Below are positions 1 through 6,208 of a stretch of 6,352 nt of DNA, one piece after another; the first letter of the stretch is position 1, and the number at the start of each line of letters is the position of its first letter. The DNA comes from CAISDH01 sp964398805 (GTDB lineage Archaea; Micrarchaeota; Micrarchaeia; Micrarchaeales; Micrarchaeaceae): contig CAYNNI010000009.1 of assembly GCA_964398805.1 (NCBI GenBank), positions 1-6,352 on the forward strand, written 5' to 3'. The position numbers were made by a program, and so were the translations under genes. The notes beneath the pieces were generated by a model. It had not been told where the DNA came from and made no database searches. It was given only the letters and a program-made list of their open reading frames with translations.

Positions 1-96
1 CAGCCTTGCGGTTGCTATCCTGTTCTCCAACAAAATATATATCTCTTTCGCCGTTATATGCACCCATACTCATCTTCCGTTTCCGCCCTAGCTTTC

Positions 97-121
97 ATCC
101 CACCGCTGAAGCACGTGGGAT
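97..121 (+). repeat. Imperfect hairpin resembling an IS200/IS605-type element end
   Basis: An inverted repeat of 7 bp (ATCCCAC at 97-103, GTGGGAT at 115-121) encloses CGCTGAAGCAC, in which a short GC/GC stem with a TGAA loop can form. The hairpin is followed by TTCCCGCTC. This layout (CCCAC-stem, GAA loop, GTGGG, then a pyrimidine-rich stretch) resembles, from memory, the hairpin next to the right end of tnpB-bearing IS200/IS605 elements, whose transcript contributes to the omega RNA. No tnpA or tnpB coding is visible: 1-96 shows no TnpB-like C-terminus in any frame. It could equally be a decayed terminator or a chance stem-loop. Confidence 0.3.
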
Positions 122-146
122 TTCCCGCTCCTCTGAGTTAAGCCTT

Positions 147-1081
147 ATGAGGCGCACGCAGGCGATAAGAAAGAGCATAGTACGACGTGCAGGCCGCGCC
201 GCCTTGCGGTCGCAGTCGGCGATGGAGTGCCTCATGACCTACGGATGGGCGATACTGATAATCTCTGTCGTACTTGCCGCCCTGTTCCAGTTAGAAGTAT
301 TCAGCGGTGTGATGTCGCCCAGAGCCCGCCCCGGCCAGTGCCAAGTCGTAAAGGCACGGGCTGGGAAGCGCGGCGTATGTCAACCTCGCGGGGGTGTGCA
401 CTGGACAGCTGCCGCAGTACGTCGGTGTGTTTAGCGGAAGAGGTTATATAAGTGTGCCTGTAACTAGTTCGCTGACATTCCGCAAAGCCTGACTGTGAGC
501 TTCTGGCTGCGCACGACGGCATTTAGTGGCGGCACGGTGGCGCCGCTTCAGATGGCTAATGGCTACGGAAATGGCTGCAACGGATGGGCATTTTTCCTAT
601 ACTATTTTGGCAGTACAGGCATTCGATTTGGGCAGCGATGCACCTGCGGAGGGGCAGACGGATCTGTCACCGGAGGGGCAGACGGATCTGTCACAATACA
701 GCCCGGCGTATAGTATAATGTGGTAAGGTTCTCGAATTCCGCAGGTGTGTATGTATACGTAAATAGCCAACTTGCACCACAGCAGTGCAGCCCGCTAACA
801 TTTACAAACGCTGGTCAGATTCTGATAGGGGCCGGGAGCGGGGGGTCTAACCTGCAAGGCACGGAGAGCAACATACAAATCTACAACACCTCGCCCACTG
901 CAAGCGAAGTACAGGGCCTGTATACAAAGGGCATGGGGGGCGCTCCCTTAGACCTCACTCACCTTGTGGGATGGTGGCCGCTCAATGGCGATACGAAAGA
1001 TTACAGCGGGAATAGCAACAACGGGCCCCTACAAGCATAACATACACAAGCAGCTGGAGCAGCGGATACGCGCTGCACTGA
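147..1081 (+). pseudogene. Decayed pilin-like LamG surface protein gene (frameshifts and a nonsense codon)
   Basis: This is the remnant of a secreted or surface protein with a class III (type IV prepilin-like) signal. ATG at 147 begins a basic leader, then QSAMECLMTYGWAI and a hydrophobic segment (about residues 33-50), as in archaeal prepilin-like proteins; the usual form is QSAMEYLMTYGWAI. The body is LamG-like, with readable blocks LPQYVGVFSGRGYISVP, SLTVSFWLRTTAFSGG and YNVVRFSNSAGVYVYVNSQL, then VGWWPLNGD.KDYSGNSNNG, which begins a second LamG repeat. The frame changes at about 345-356 (+1), at 480 (one C lost from TTCCC) and at about 1035-1038 (-1). A TAG at 711-713 interrupts PGV-x-YNVV, where Trp is expected. 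After correction the text ends ITYTSSWSSGYALH and a TGA at 1079-1081. Y to C and G to E changes in the conserved leader also suggest decay. Neighbouring genes are intact, which argues against poor base quality, although assembly error cannot be excluded. Normal role: probably pilus or surface adhesion; substrate unknown. Confidence 0.8.
647..694 (+). repeat. Perfect 24-bp tandem duplication inside the LamG pseudogene
   Basis: The 24-bp unit starting CGGAGGGGCAGACGGATC occurs twice back to back (647-670 and 671-694) with no mismatch. It is in frame, so the encoded peptide GGADGSVT is doubled in a loop between two LamG beta strands. The perfect identity indicates a recent slippage or duplication event. 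Confidence 0.95.
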
Positions 1082-1082
1082 C
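1045..1082 (+). repeat. Direct repeat, copy A (LamG TSSWSSGYALH-stop segment)
   Basis: Positions 1055-1082 are identical over 28 bp to 4652-4679. The similarity extends left to CACAAGC at 1045-1051, giving 35 matches in 38 with all three mismatches in one codon (AGC against GCT, Ser against Ala). The repeat is coding: it reads TSSWSSGYALH then TGA. Similarity stops right after CTGAC. The two copies have the same orientation and lie 3,597 bp apart, on either side of rad50 and ftsZ. Confidence 0.95.
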
Positions 1083-1113
1083 ACATCCTGCACGGAATCC
1101 CGCCAGAACGCAT

Positions 1114-1141
1114 CTTATTAGTTTTTGCAGTCGAATTAATT
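1114..1141 (+). promoter_or_regulatory. Candidate rad50 promoter (TATA-like)
   Basis: The AT-rich stretch CTTATTA (1114-1120) lies about 41 nt before the rad50 ATG, and GAATTAATT (1133-1141) lies about 20-28 nt before it. Given the usual archaeal spacing of about 25 nt from TATA box to transcription start, the first would give a short leader of roughly 20 nt and the second a nearly leaderless message. There is no way to choose from sequence alone. Confidence 0.3.
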
Positions 1142-1160
1142 GAGGGCATTGCGTGGTGCA

Positions 1161-3461
1161 ATGATAGAGTCGATAGAGCTCACCAACTGGAGGACGCATG
1201 CGCACACTGCCATGAGCTTCCAGAAGGGGGTCAACGTGCTCGTGGGCGTGATGGGCGCTGGCAAGAGCTCCGTCATGGACGCGATATCGTTCGCGCTTTT
1301 CGGCACGTTTCCCGCGCTCTCGCACAGGCGAACCTCGCTTGAGAACATAATAGCGAGCCGGCCGTCGCAGGCGGGCTCCGCCGAGGTGAGGCTGCGCTTC
1401 GGCGTGGACGCGGACACGTACACGATAACGAGGGGCATAAGCCGCGGCGGCGCGACGGAAGCCAGGCTGGACAGGAACGGCGCATACCTCCAGGCGCAGC
1501 CCGAAAGGGTGAACGAGGAGATAGAGCGCCTGCTCAAGGTCGATTATGAGACCTTCTCGCGAGTAGTCTATTCTGAGCAGAACAGGCTCGCTTACTTCCT
1601 CGACCTTGCGAAGGGCGAACGCAAGAAGCAGATCGACCATATGCTAGGCCTTGACAGCTTCGCCCGCGCCGAGGAGAACGCGACCTCGCTGATAAACAGC
1701 ATACGCGGCTTTGTGCTCGAGGATGGAAGGATACTCGCCGGGATGGACTTGGCGGAGCTGAAAGGACAGCTTGCGAAGCTCTCTGAGGGCAGGCAGAGGC
1801 TGGTGGAGGAGAAGCTCGCCTCGGAGGCGACGGCAGGGGAGGCGCGCGGGAATATGGAGGCGCTCGGCAAGAGGCTCTACGCGCTGAAGGAGCTCTACGA
1901 AATCAAGAAGCGGCTAACCAACGAGATTTCTGCGCTGCAGAGCAGGGTGGCGACGCTCAAGGAGGGACTTGACGGGCTGAAGATCCGCGAGAGCGACGAG
2001 AAGCTCGTGCGCCAGAGGCTAGGCGAGAGCACCGAGCGTGCGGAATCGATGGACAGGGACATGAAGGCGATGCGCAAGGAGCACGAAGCGCTTGCCAAGG
2101 AGCTCGGCAGCGTTGAGCTCGGAATCTCAACGGGAATGAAGAACAGGTCGGAGCGCGACAAGCTGGCGCGGGCGCTGGAGAAGAAGCCTGAGGAGCTGCA
2201 AGAGGCAAGCGAGCGCATGGACTCGGAATTGCGCAAGCTGATGAACGACAGCGCTGCGCTCAAGGCGAAGAGGGCCGAACTTGCGTCGTGGATCGGCGAG
2301 CTGGAGAAGCACATAACCGCGTGCCCCATCTGCAACCGCGAGCTCGGCGAAGAGCTGAAGGGCAGGCTGCTTTCGGAGAAGAGCACCGAGCTGGCGAATG
2401 TTGAGAGAACGCTCGCGCAGTGCGGCGGCGCGCTTTCAGAGGCTGCGCGCAAGGCGAAGGATGCGACTGCGGAGCACAGCGCCGCGAAGGCCGCATCGGA
2501 AAGAATCACGCAGCTCGGCGATGTGGAGAGCGCCCTGGAAAGGCTTGCTGCGCAGGAAGCATCGGTGAAGGCGAAGCTGGCGGAGATATCGGCCCGGATG
2601 GAAACGGCAAGCGCAGGAAGGGACGGCATCGGCAAGGAGCTCGGTACGCTCAACAACGAGCTCGAGGCGATATCGAAGAAGAGGGGCTACGAATCGGAAG
2701 TTGCGCGAGCGATGGAGGCCATCGGCAAGAAGGGCAAGGAGCGCGATGCGCTTGCCCTCGACGAATCCGAACTCGACTCTGTGCAGGACTCGATGAGGAA
2801 GGAGAGCGCGAGGCTCGGCGACGCCGATGCGAAGATCGCGAACGCCGGGCGCATGACGGCCAGCATAGACGCGCAGATCGCAGACAAGGCGAAGCAGATA
2901 TCCAGCATGGACTCAGTGCGGCAGCGAATAGAGCAGAGAAGGAGCCAGGTAAGCGAGCTCACGAAGTTCAAGGCCGCGCTGGTCGAGACCGAGGCGCTTC
3001 TGCGCAACCAGCTCGTGATGTCGATAAACAGCACGATGCAGGGCATATGGGGCGAGCTTTACCCATATGCGGACTACACCGCCATAAGGCTCAACGCCAC
3101 GAAGGACGACTACGCCCTTGAGGCGCGCGCGGGCGCGGCGGAGTCGGGTGCATGGGTCGACGTTGACGCGATAGCCAGCGGGGGGGAACGCAGCATGGCC
3201 TGCCTCGCGATGCGCATAGCCATGGCGATGGCGACGGTGCCGAACCTGCGCTGGCTCATTCTCGACGAGCCGACGCACAACATAGACGAGCAGGGGATCG
3301 CGAGGATCATCGAGATCTTCGGCTCGACGCTGCCCGGGATGGTCGAGCAGATATTCATAATAACGCACGACCCTGAGCTGAAGAACATAGGCTCCGCAAG
3401 GGTATACCTCCTGGAGCGGAACAAGGAAAGGAACGAGTCTACATCTGTGAGCGAGCTCTGA
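1161..3461 (+). CDS. rad50: Rad50-type DNA repair ATPase (zinc-hook SMC-like protein)
   Basis: Rad50 is the ABC-type ATPase of the Mre11-Rad50 complex, which tethers and opens DNA double-strand breaks for end resection. The 766-residue product has the family's order: N-terminal ATPase lobe with Walker A GVMGAGKSS (29-37), Q-loop Gln140 in VYSEQNRLAYFL, a long Glu/Lys/Ala-rich coiled coil, a zinc-hook CPIC (Cys388, Cys391) near its middle, a second coil, then signature ASGGERS (672-678), Walker B LRWLILDEP (Asp702, Glu703), D-loop THNIDEQ and switch His736 in IITHD. I chose ATG 1161 because MIESIELTNWRTH aligns with the start of the family fold; a TTG at 1140 would add seven residues. GGTG at 1155-1158 is too close to be a convincing ribosome binding site. 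It is somewhat shorter than typical archaeal Rad50 (about 880 aa), mainly in the coils. Walker A has Val-Met where Glu-Asn or Pro-Asn is usual. No mre11 is visible in the window. A distant SbcC or other SMC-like paralogue is possible but less likely. Confidence 0.93.
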   Translation: MIESIELTNWRTHAHTAMSFQKGVNVLVGVMGAGKSSVMDAISFALFGTFPALSHRRTSLENIIASRPSQAGSAEVRLRFGVDADTYTITRGISRGGATEARLDRNGAYLQAQPERVNEEIERLLKVDYETFSRVVYSEQNRLAYFLDLAKGERKKQIDHMLGLDSFARAEENATSLINSIRGFVLEDGRILAGMDLAELKGQLAKLSEGRQRLVEEKLASEATAGEARGNMEALGKRLYALKELYEIKKRLTNEISALQSRVATLKEGLDGLKIRESDEKLVRQRLGESTERAESMDRDMKAMRKEHEALAKELGSVELGISTGMKNRSERDKLARALEKKPEELQEASERMDSELRKLMNDSAALKAKRAELASWIGELEKHITACPICNRELGEELKGRLLSEKSTELANVERTLAQCGGALSEAARKAKDATAEHSAAKAASERITQLGDVESALERLAAQEASVKAKLAEISARMETASAGRDGIGKELGTLNNELEAISKKRGYESEVARAMEAIGKKGKERDALALDESELDSVQDSMRKESARLGDADAKIANAGRMTASIDAQIADKAKQISSMDSVRQRIEQRRSQVSELTKFKAALVETEALLRNQLVMSINSTMQGIWGELYPYADYTAIRLNATKDDYALEARAGAAESGAWVDVDAIASGGERSMACLAMRIAMAMATVPNLRWLILDEPTHNIDEQGIARIIEIFGSTLPGMVEQIFIITHDPELKNIGSARVYLLERNKERNESTSVSEL

Positions 3462-3471
3462 TCAGAGCTCG
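3452..3471. terminator. 20-bp perfect palindrome across the rad50 and ftsZ stop codons
   Basis: CGAGCTCTGA is followed directly by its reverse complement. The centre lies exactly between the rad50 TGA (3459-3461) and the ftsZ TGA (3464-3462), because both proteins end in Glu-Leu-stop with the same codons. In either transcript it can fold as an 8-bp stem with a GAUC loop. There is no T-run after it on either strand, so it is not a typical archaeal terminator. A bidirectional terminator or mRNA 3'-end stabiliser is an inference; the shared E-L-stop codons explain 18 of the 20 bases. Confidence 0.4.
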
Positions 3472-4496
3472 TCCAGGCCGAGGCCTTCCTTGGCTGCGCG
3501 TTCGGCCGCGCCGCCGAGTATCTGCGGGCTCTTCACCCCTGTGAATATCGCTATTACCTCTATCTTGCCGTTGTAAGCCTGGTCTATCCTCGCGCCCCAT
3601 ATGACGTTGGCGTTGGGCGCGGACATCTCCGTGAGACGCCTTCCGACCTCGTTCGCCTCGCCGAGGGTCATGTCCTCGCCGCCGCGTATGTGGAGCATTA
3701 TGCCGGTGGCGCCCTCGTAGTCAACGTCGAGCAGCTTGTTCTTGAGCGTGCTGGCGACTACGTCCTCCACCTTGTTGTTGCCGTGGCCCTCGCCGACGCT
3801 TATCATCGCGAGGCCGCCCTTTGTCATTATGTTCCTTATGTCCGCGAAGTCGATGTTGATAAGGCTGGGCGCGTTTATCGTCTCGGTTATGCCGCGCACG
3901 GCCCTCGACGCGACCTCGTCCGCGACCTTGAAGGCTTGCTCTATCGCAAGATTGGGGTACACGTCGACGAGGCGCTGATTGTCTATCACAATGAGCGTGT
4001 CCACCTGTTTCCTGAGCTCCTCTATGCCCTTCCTCGCCACGTTTATCCTCACGCGCTCCAGCTGGAACGGGAAGGTCACTATGCCGATGACTATGGAGCC
4101 GTTCCTCTTCGCTATGTCAGCCACAACAGGCATCGCGCCGGTGCCGGTTCCGCCGCCCATGCCTCCAGCGAGGAACAGGAGATTGCAGTCGCTGAGCGCA
4201 CCTTCTATATCGCTTCTGGAGTACTCTGCCGCCTTTGCGCCGATCTCCGGAAATCCGCCTGCGCCGAGCCCTCTCGTCAGCGCGCCGCCGAGAAGTATGC
4301 GCCTTATGCTGGCGTCAAGGCTGCTCAGGTGCCTGCTGTCCGTGTTCAGCGCCACGAGGCTCGCGCCATGGACGCCTATCCTGCTAAGCCTCTGAACGGT
4401 ATTGGAGCCTCCGCCGCCGACTCCGCACACCACTATGTTCGTCCTGAACAACTCCTCGCCCGCCTCAGGCGAAACGGCGCTTTCTATGATCTCCAC
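3462..4496 (-). CDS. ftsZ: Cell division GTPase FtsZ
   Basis: FtsZ is the tubulin-like GTPase that polymerises into the division ring at mid-cell. The 344-residue product shows the nucleotide-binding T1 loop GGGGSN (27-32), the tubulin signature GGGTGTG (114-120) and the catalytic T7 loop NIDFAD (214-219), which completes the GTPase site of the next subunit. The C-terminal domain is conserved up to WGARID and FTGVKSPQILGG, and only a short tail follows. The start is GTG at 4496: an in-frame TGA lies immediately upstream (4499-4497), so no longer form is possible. A GGTG ribosome binding site (complement of 4502-4505) sits 5 nt before it. Archaea often carry two FtsZ paralogues; I cannot assign this one to FtsZ1 or FtsZ2 with confidence. 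It is transcribed alone, divergently from the uL16 operon and convergent with rad50. Confidence 0.97.
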   Translation of the reverse strand: MEIIESAVSPEAGEELFRTNIVVCGVGGGGSNTVQRLSRIGVHGASLVALNTDSRHLSSLDASIRRILLGGALTRGLGAGGFPEIGAKAAEYSRSDIEGALSDCNLLFLAGGMGGGTGTGAMPVVADIAKRNGSIVIGIVTFPFQLERVRINVARKGIEELRKQVDTLIVIDNQRLVDVYPNLAIEQAFKVADEVASRAVRGITETINAPSLINIDFADIRNIMTKGGLAMISVGEGHGNNKVEDVVASTLKNKLLDVDYEGATGIMLHIRGGEDMTLGEANEVGRRLTEMSAPNANVIWGARIDQAYNGKIEVIAIFTGVKSPQILGGAAERAAKEGLGLDEL

Positions 4497-4524
4497 TCAA
4501 ACACCGATTCGATAGCTCATAGAA

Positions 4525-4534
4525 ACTATAAAAA
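4525..4534 (-). promoter_or_regulatory. Candidate ftsZ promoter (TATA box)
   Basis: On the minus strand this reads TTTTTATAGT, centred about 33 nt upstream of the ftsZ GTG. With normal archaeal spacing, transcription would start a few nucleotides before the GGTG ribosome binding site, leaving a very short leader. A second AT-rich block (GGCATAAAAACG on the minus strand, 4580-4569) lies further upstream and could be an alternative. Confidence 0.45.
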
Positions 4535-4600
4535 TGTGAGCGTGGATTCCGATTCGAGGCGCGCATACGTTTTTATGCCATCATAGGGTATTTTGTCTGC

Positions 4601-4678
4601 GTGCCCTCTTACAACCATGGTGTGAACAGCGGTGCCACGTTCACAAGCGCTTGGAGCAGCGGATACGCGCTGCACTGA
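4601..4678 (+). pseudogene. Fragment of a LamG surface-protein gene
   Basis: The frame reads PSYNHGVNSGATFTSAWSSGYALH and then TGA (4676-4678). The pattern N-HG-V-x-x-A-T/Y-F-T-S-x-W-S-S-GYAL matches the start of a LamG domain as seen in the decayed gene at the left end (NNGPLQA.ITYTSSWSSGYALH). No start codon, prepilin signal or remaining LamG fold is present, so it is a short relic and not a gene. It lies in the divergent ftsZ/uL16 intergenic region. It may be left over from a larger gene or be a copy dropped by recombination. Confidence 0.6.
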
Positions 4679-4679
4679 C
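4642..4679 (+). repeat. Direct repeat, copy B (LamG TSAWSSGYALH-stop segment)
   Basis: This is the partner of the copy at 1045-1082: CACAAGC, one different codon (GCT), then 28 identical bases (4652-4679) ending CTGCACTGAC. Both copies share the reading frame, the stop codon and the right-hand boundary. After it the flanks diverge completely (TTGATATCC here, ACATCCTGC in copy A). Confidence 0.95.
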
Positions 4680-4713
4680 TTGATATCCTAGGTTCAACCG
4701 GCCGCAGGGGCAG

Positions 4714-4722
4714 TTATTTATA
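4714..4722 (+). promoter_or_regulatory. Candidate promoter of the uL16-dph2 operon (TATA box)
   Basis: TTATTTATA lies about 50 nt before the uL16 ATG at 4767. Archaeal spacing would place the transcription start near 4745, giving a leader of about 20 nt. This start lies downstream of the ATG at 4728, which supports 4767 as the true start of uL16. Confidence 0.5.
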
Positions 4723-4766
4723 CTTTCATGCAGAGTCTATATTGTAATTTACGATGCAGTGATACT

Positions 4767-5285
4767 ATGGCAAGGATCAGACCGGCAAGGACGTGCAGGA
4801 GGCCCAACTCGCAGGCGTGGGCGAGGTACTCGCTCAGGCAGCCGAAGAAGAACTACATCAGGGCCCTGCCGCACACTAGCCTCACGATGTTCAAGATGGG
4901 CGCGGACAAGCCAGAGTTCGACACGCGGCTTGCACTTGCGTCGCAGGGAGAGGTGCAGCTGCGCTCCAACTCGCTCGAGGCCGCAAGGCAGGTTGCGCAC
5001 AAGCACCTGGAGAAAGTCATACCCGAAGGCTACTGCTTCCGCGTGCTTGTATACCCTCACAACGTCATCAGGGAGCACAGGATGGCAGTGGGCGCGGGCG
5101 CTGACAGAGTCTCGCAGGGAATGGCGCACTCATTCGGAAGGCCGACGGCAGTCGCAGCCAGGATAAAGAGGAACCAGGAGGTGTTCTCCATAAGGACAAT
5201 GAAGGGCAACCTGGGCGTGGCGCGCGTGGCGCTTAAGAGGGCATCGTCCAAGCTGTCCGGCCTGTACAAGATCAGGGCCTCTTGA
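4767..5285 (+). CDS. rpl10e: Large-subunit ribosomal protein uL16 (L10e)
   Basis: uL16 is a component of the 50S subunit near the peptidyl-transferase centre and tRNA binding sites; the archaeal/eukaryotic form is called L10e or L10. The 172-residue product begins MARIRPARTCRRP, like the family's M-A-x-R-P-A-R start. It contains the family blocks RSNSLEAARQVAHKHLEK and YPHNVIREHRMAVGAGADR, followed by FGRPTAVAARI. Length matches the family (about 170-180 aa). I chose ATG 4767 over the in-frame ATG 4728 because the extra 13 residues match nothing in the family, the TATA box lies upstream of 4728 by too little, and GTGAT (4759-4763) gives a ribosome binding site complementary to the 16S 3' end at suitable spacing. 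It is the first gene of a probable two-gene operon with dph2. Confidence 0.95.
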   Translation: MARIRPARTCRRPNSQAWARYSLRQPKKNYIRALPHTSLTMFKMGADKPEFDTRLALASQGEVQLRSNSLEAARQVAHKHLEKVIPEGYCFRVLVYPHNVIREHRMAVGAGADRVSQGMAHSFGRPTAVAARIKRNQEVFSIRTMKGNLGVARVALKRASSKLSGLYKIRAS

Positions 5286-5290
5286 CGATT

Positions 5291-6208
5291 ATGCGAATCA
5301 TTCTGCAGTTCCCTGAAGGGCTGAAGCAGAAGGCCCTCGAATACGCGAAAGGGCTCGAAAAAAGCGGCAACGAGGTCTTCATCTCGGCGTCGCCGACGTT
5401 CGGCGCGTGCGACCTTGCGATAGACGAGGCCAAGGCGATAGGCGCGGACAAGCTGGTCCATTTCGGCCACAGCGAGTTCTCCCACGAGGACTTCAACGTC
5501 GAATACGTGCCGTACAGCATGGACGTGCCGCTCCTAGTGCTTGAGGCCTCGCTGCGCGATTTGGAAGGCTACGCAACTATCGGGATAGTCACGACCGTGC
5601 AGCATGTGCACCAGCTTGGCGCCATAAGGGGCTTCTACGAGCAGCACGGCAAGCGCGTGCTGATAGGCAAGCCGTACGGGCGCGCGAAGCTCCCTGGACA
5701 GATACTCGGCTGCGACGCCGGGAGCGCGGCGAGCGTAGACAAGGAGGTCGACGCGCACGTGTATTTCGGCGGCGGAGTGTTCCACCCTCTCGGGGCTTTG
5801 CTTGCCACATCGAAGCCGTTCTTCGTGGCTGACCCGTTCATGAACAAGGTCGAGGACATCGGCAGGTACAGGGAGATTTACAAGAAGAGAAGCAAAGGCA
5901 AGGTGCTCGGCTCGGTAGATGCGAAGAGCTTCGCGATAATGGTCAGCACGAAGAGCGGGCAGCGCAACATTGAGCTCGCCAAATCGCTGAAGGCGCGCAT
6001 AGAGTCTTCCGGCCTGGAGGCGCAAATCGTCGTGGCGAACAACTTCGACTTCGAATCGCTCAACAACATGCGGTGCTTTGACGCGTTTGTCAACACCGCA
6101 TGCCCGAGGCTGCCGCTGGACGACGCAGACAGGCTTGGCAAGCCCTTGCTGAGCGCACCGGAGCTGGAGGACGTGCTAAGGCTCAAGGGGGAGCTTTCGA
6201 AGAAGTAG
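5291..6208 (+). CDS. dph2: Diphthamide biosynthesis enzyme Dph2 (radical SAM-like)
   Basis: Archaeal Dph2 uses a [4Fe-4S] cluster and S-adenosylmethionine to transfer a 3-amino-3-carboxypropyl group to a histidine of elongation factor 2, the first step of diphthamide formation. It acts as a cytoplasmic homodimer. The 305-residue product begins MRIILQFPEGLKQKAL, typical for the family, and has one cysteine in each of the three domain positions that bind the cluster: Cys40 (FGACDLA), Cys141 (ILGCDAG) and Cys271 (NTACPRL). It is slightly shorter than better-known archaeal Dph2 (about 340 aa). ATG 5291 is 5 nt after the uL16 stop; a TTG at 5282 overlapping that stop would add three residues. No clear ribosome binding site is visible, so translation may be coupled to uL16. 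The co-transcription with a ribosomal protein fits a role in translation. Confidence 0.92.
   Translation: MRIILQFPEGLKQKALEYAKGLEKSGNEVFISASPTFGACDLAIDEAKAIGADKLVHFGHSEFSHEDFNVEYVPYSMDVPLLVLEASLRDLEGYATIGIVTTVQHVHQLGAIRGFYEQHGKRVLIGKPYGRAKLPGQILGCDAGSAASVDKEVDAHVYFGGGVFHPLGALLATSKPFFVADPFMNKVEDIGRYREIYKKRSKGKVLGSVDAKSFAIMVSTKSGQRNIELAKSLKARIESSGLEAQIVVANNFDFESLNNMRCFDAFVNTACPRLPLDDADRLGKPLLSAPELEDVLRLKGELSKK

Noticed and set aside
6..146. Coding upstream of the LamG pseudogene start (frame open from position 6)
   Set aside because: The Ser/Pro-rich peptide resembles no protein, and it spans the hairpin at 97-121; the basic leader before QSAME begins naturally at ATG 147.
1140..1160. TTG start for Rad50 at 1140
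   Set aside because: The extra seven residues precede the conserved first beta strand and the ATG at 1161 fits the family start.
1895..2656. 253-codon minus-strand open frame within rad50
   Set aside because: Its Ser/Ala/Leu-rich peptide is the complement of the Glu/Lys/Ala-rich coiled-coil codons of rad50; no independent coding signal.
2420..3121. 233-codon plus-strand open frame in another frame of rad50
   Set aside because: Low-complexity Arg/Gly-rich frame-shifted reading of the coiled-coil region of an intact gene.
3690..4586. Long open frame of 298 codons on the plus strand opposite ftsZ
   Set aside because: It is antisense to a clear FtsZ gene, its peptide resembles no known family, and it arises from the GC-rich third positions of ftsZ.
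1045..4679. CRISPR or integron-like array from the two 38-bp repeats
   Set aside because: There are only two copies, 3.6 kb apart, and the repeat is LamG coding sequence with a normal reading frame; no cas or integrase gene is present.
4684..4710. tRNA-like T-loop (GGTTCAACC)
   Set aside because: The flanking 5-nt arms do not pair and no acceptor or anticodon stems can be placed around it.
4728..4766. Longer N-terminus for uL16 from ATG 4728
   Set aside because: The added residues match nothing in the family and the TATA-like box would put this ATG before the transcription start.
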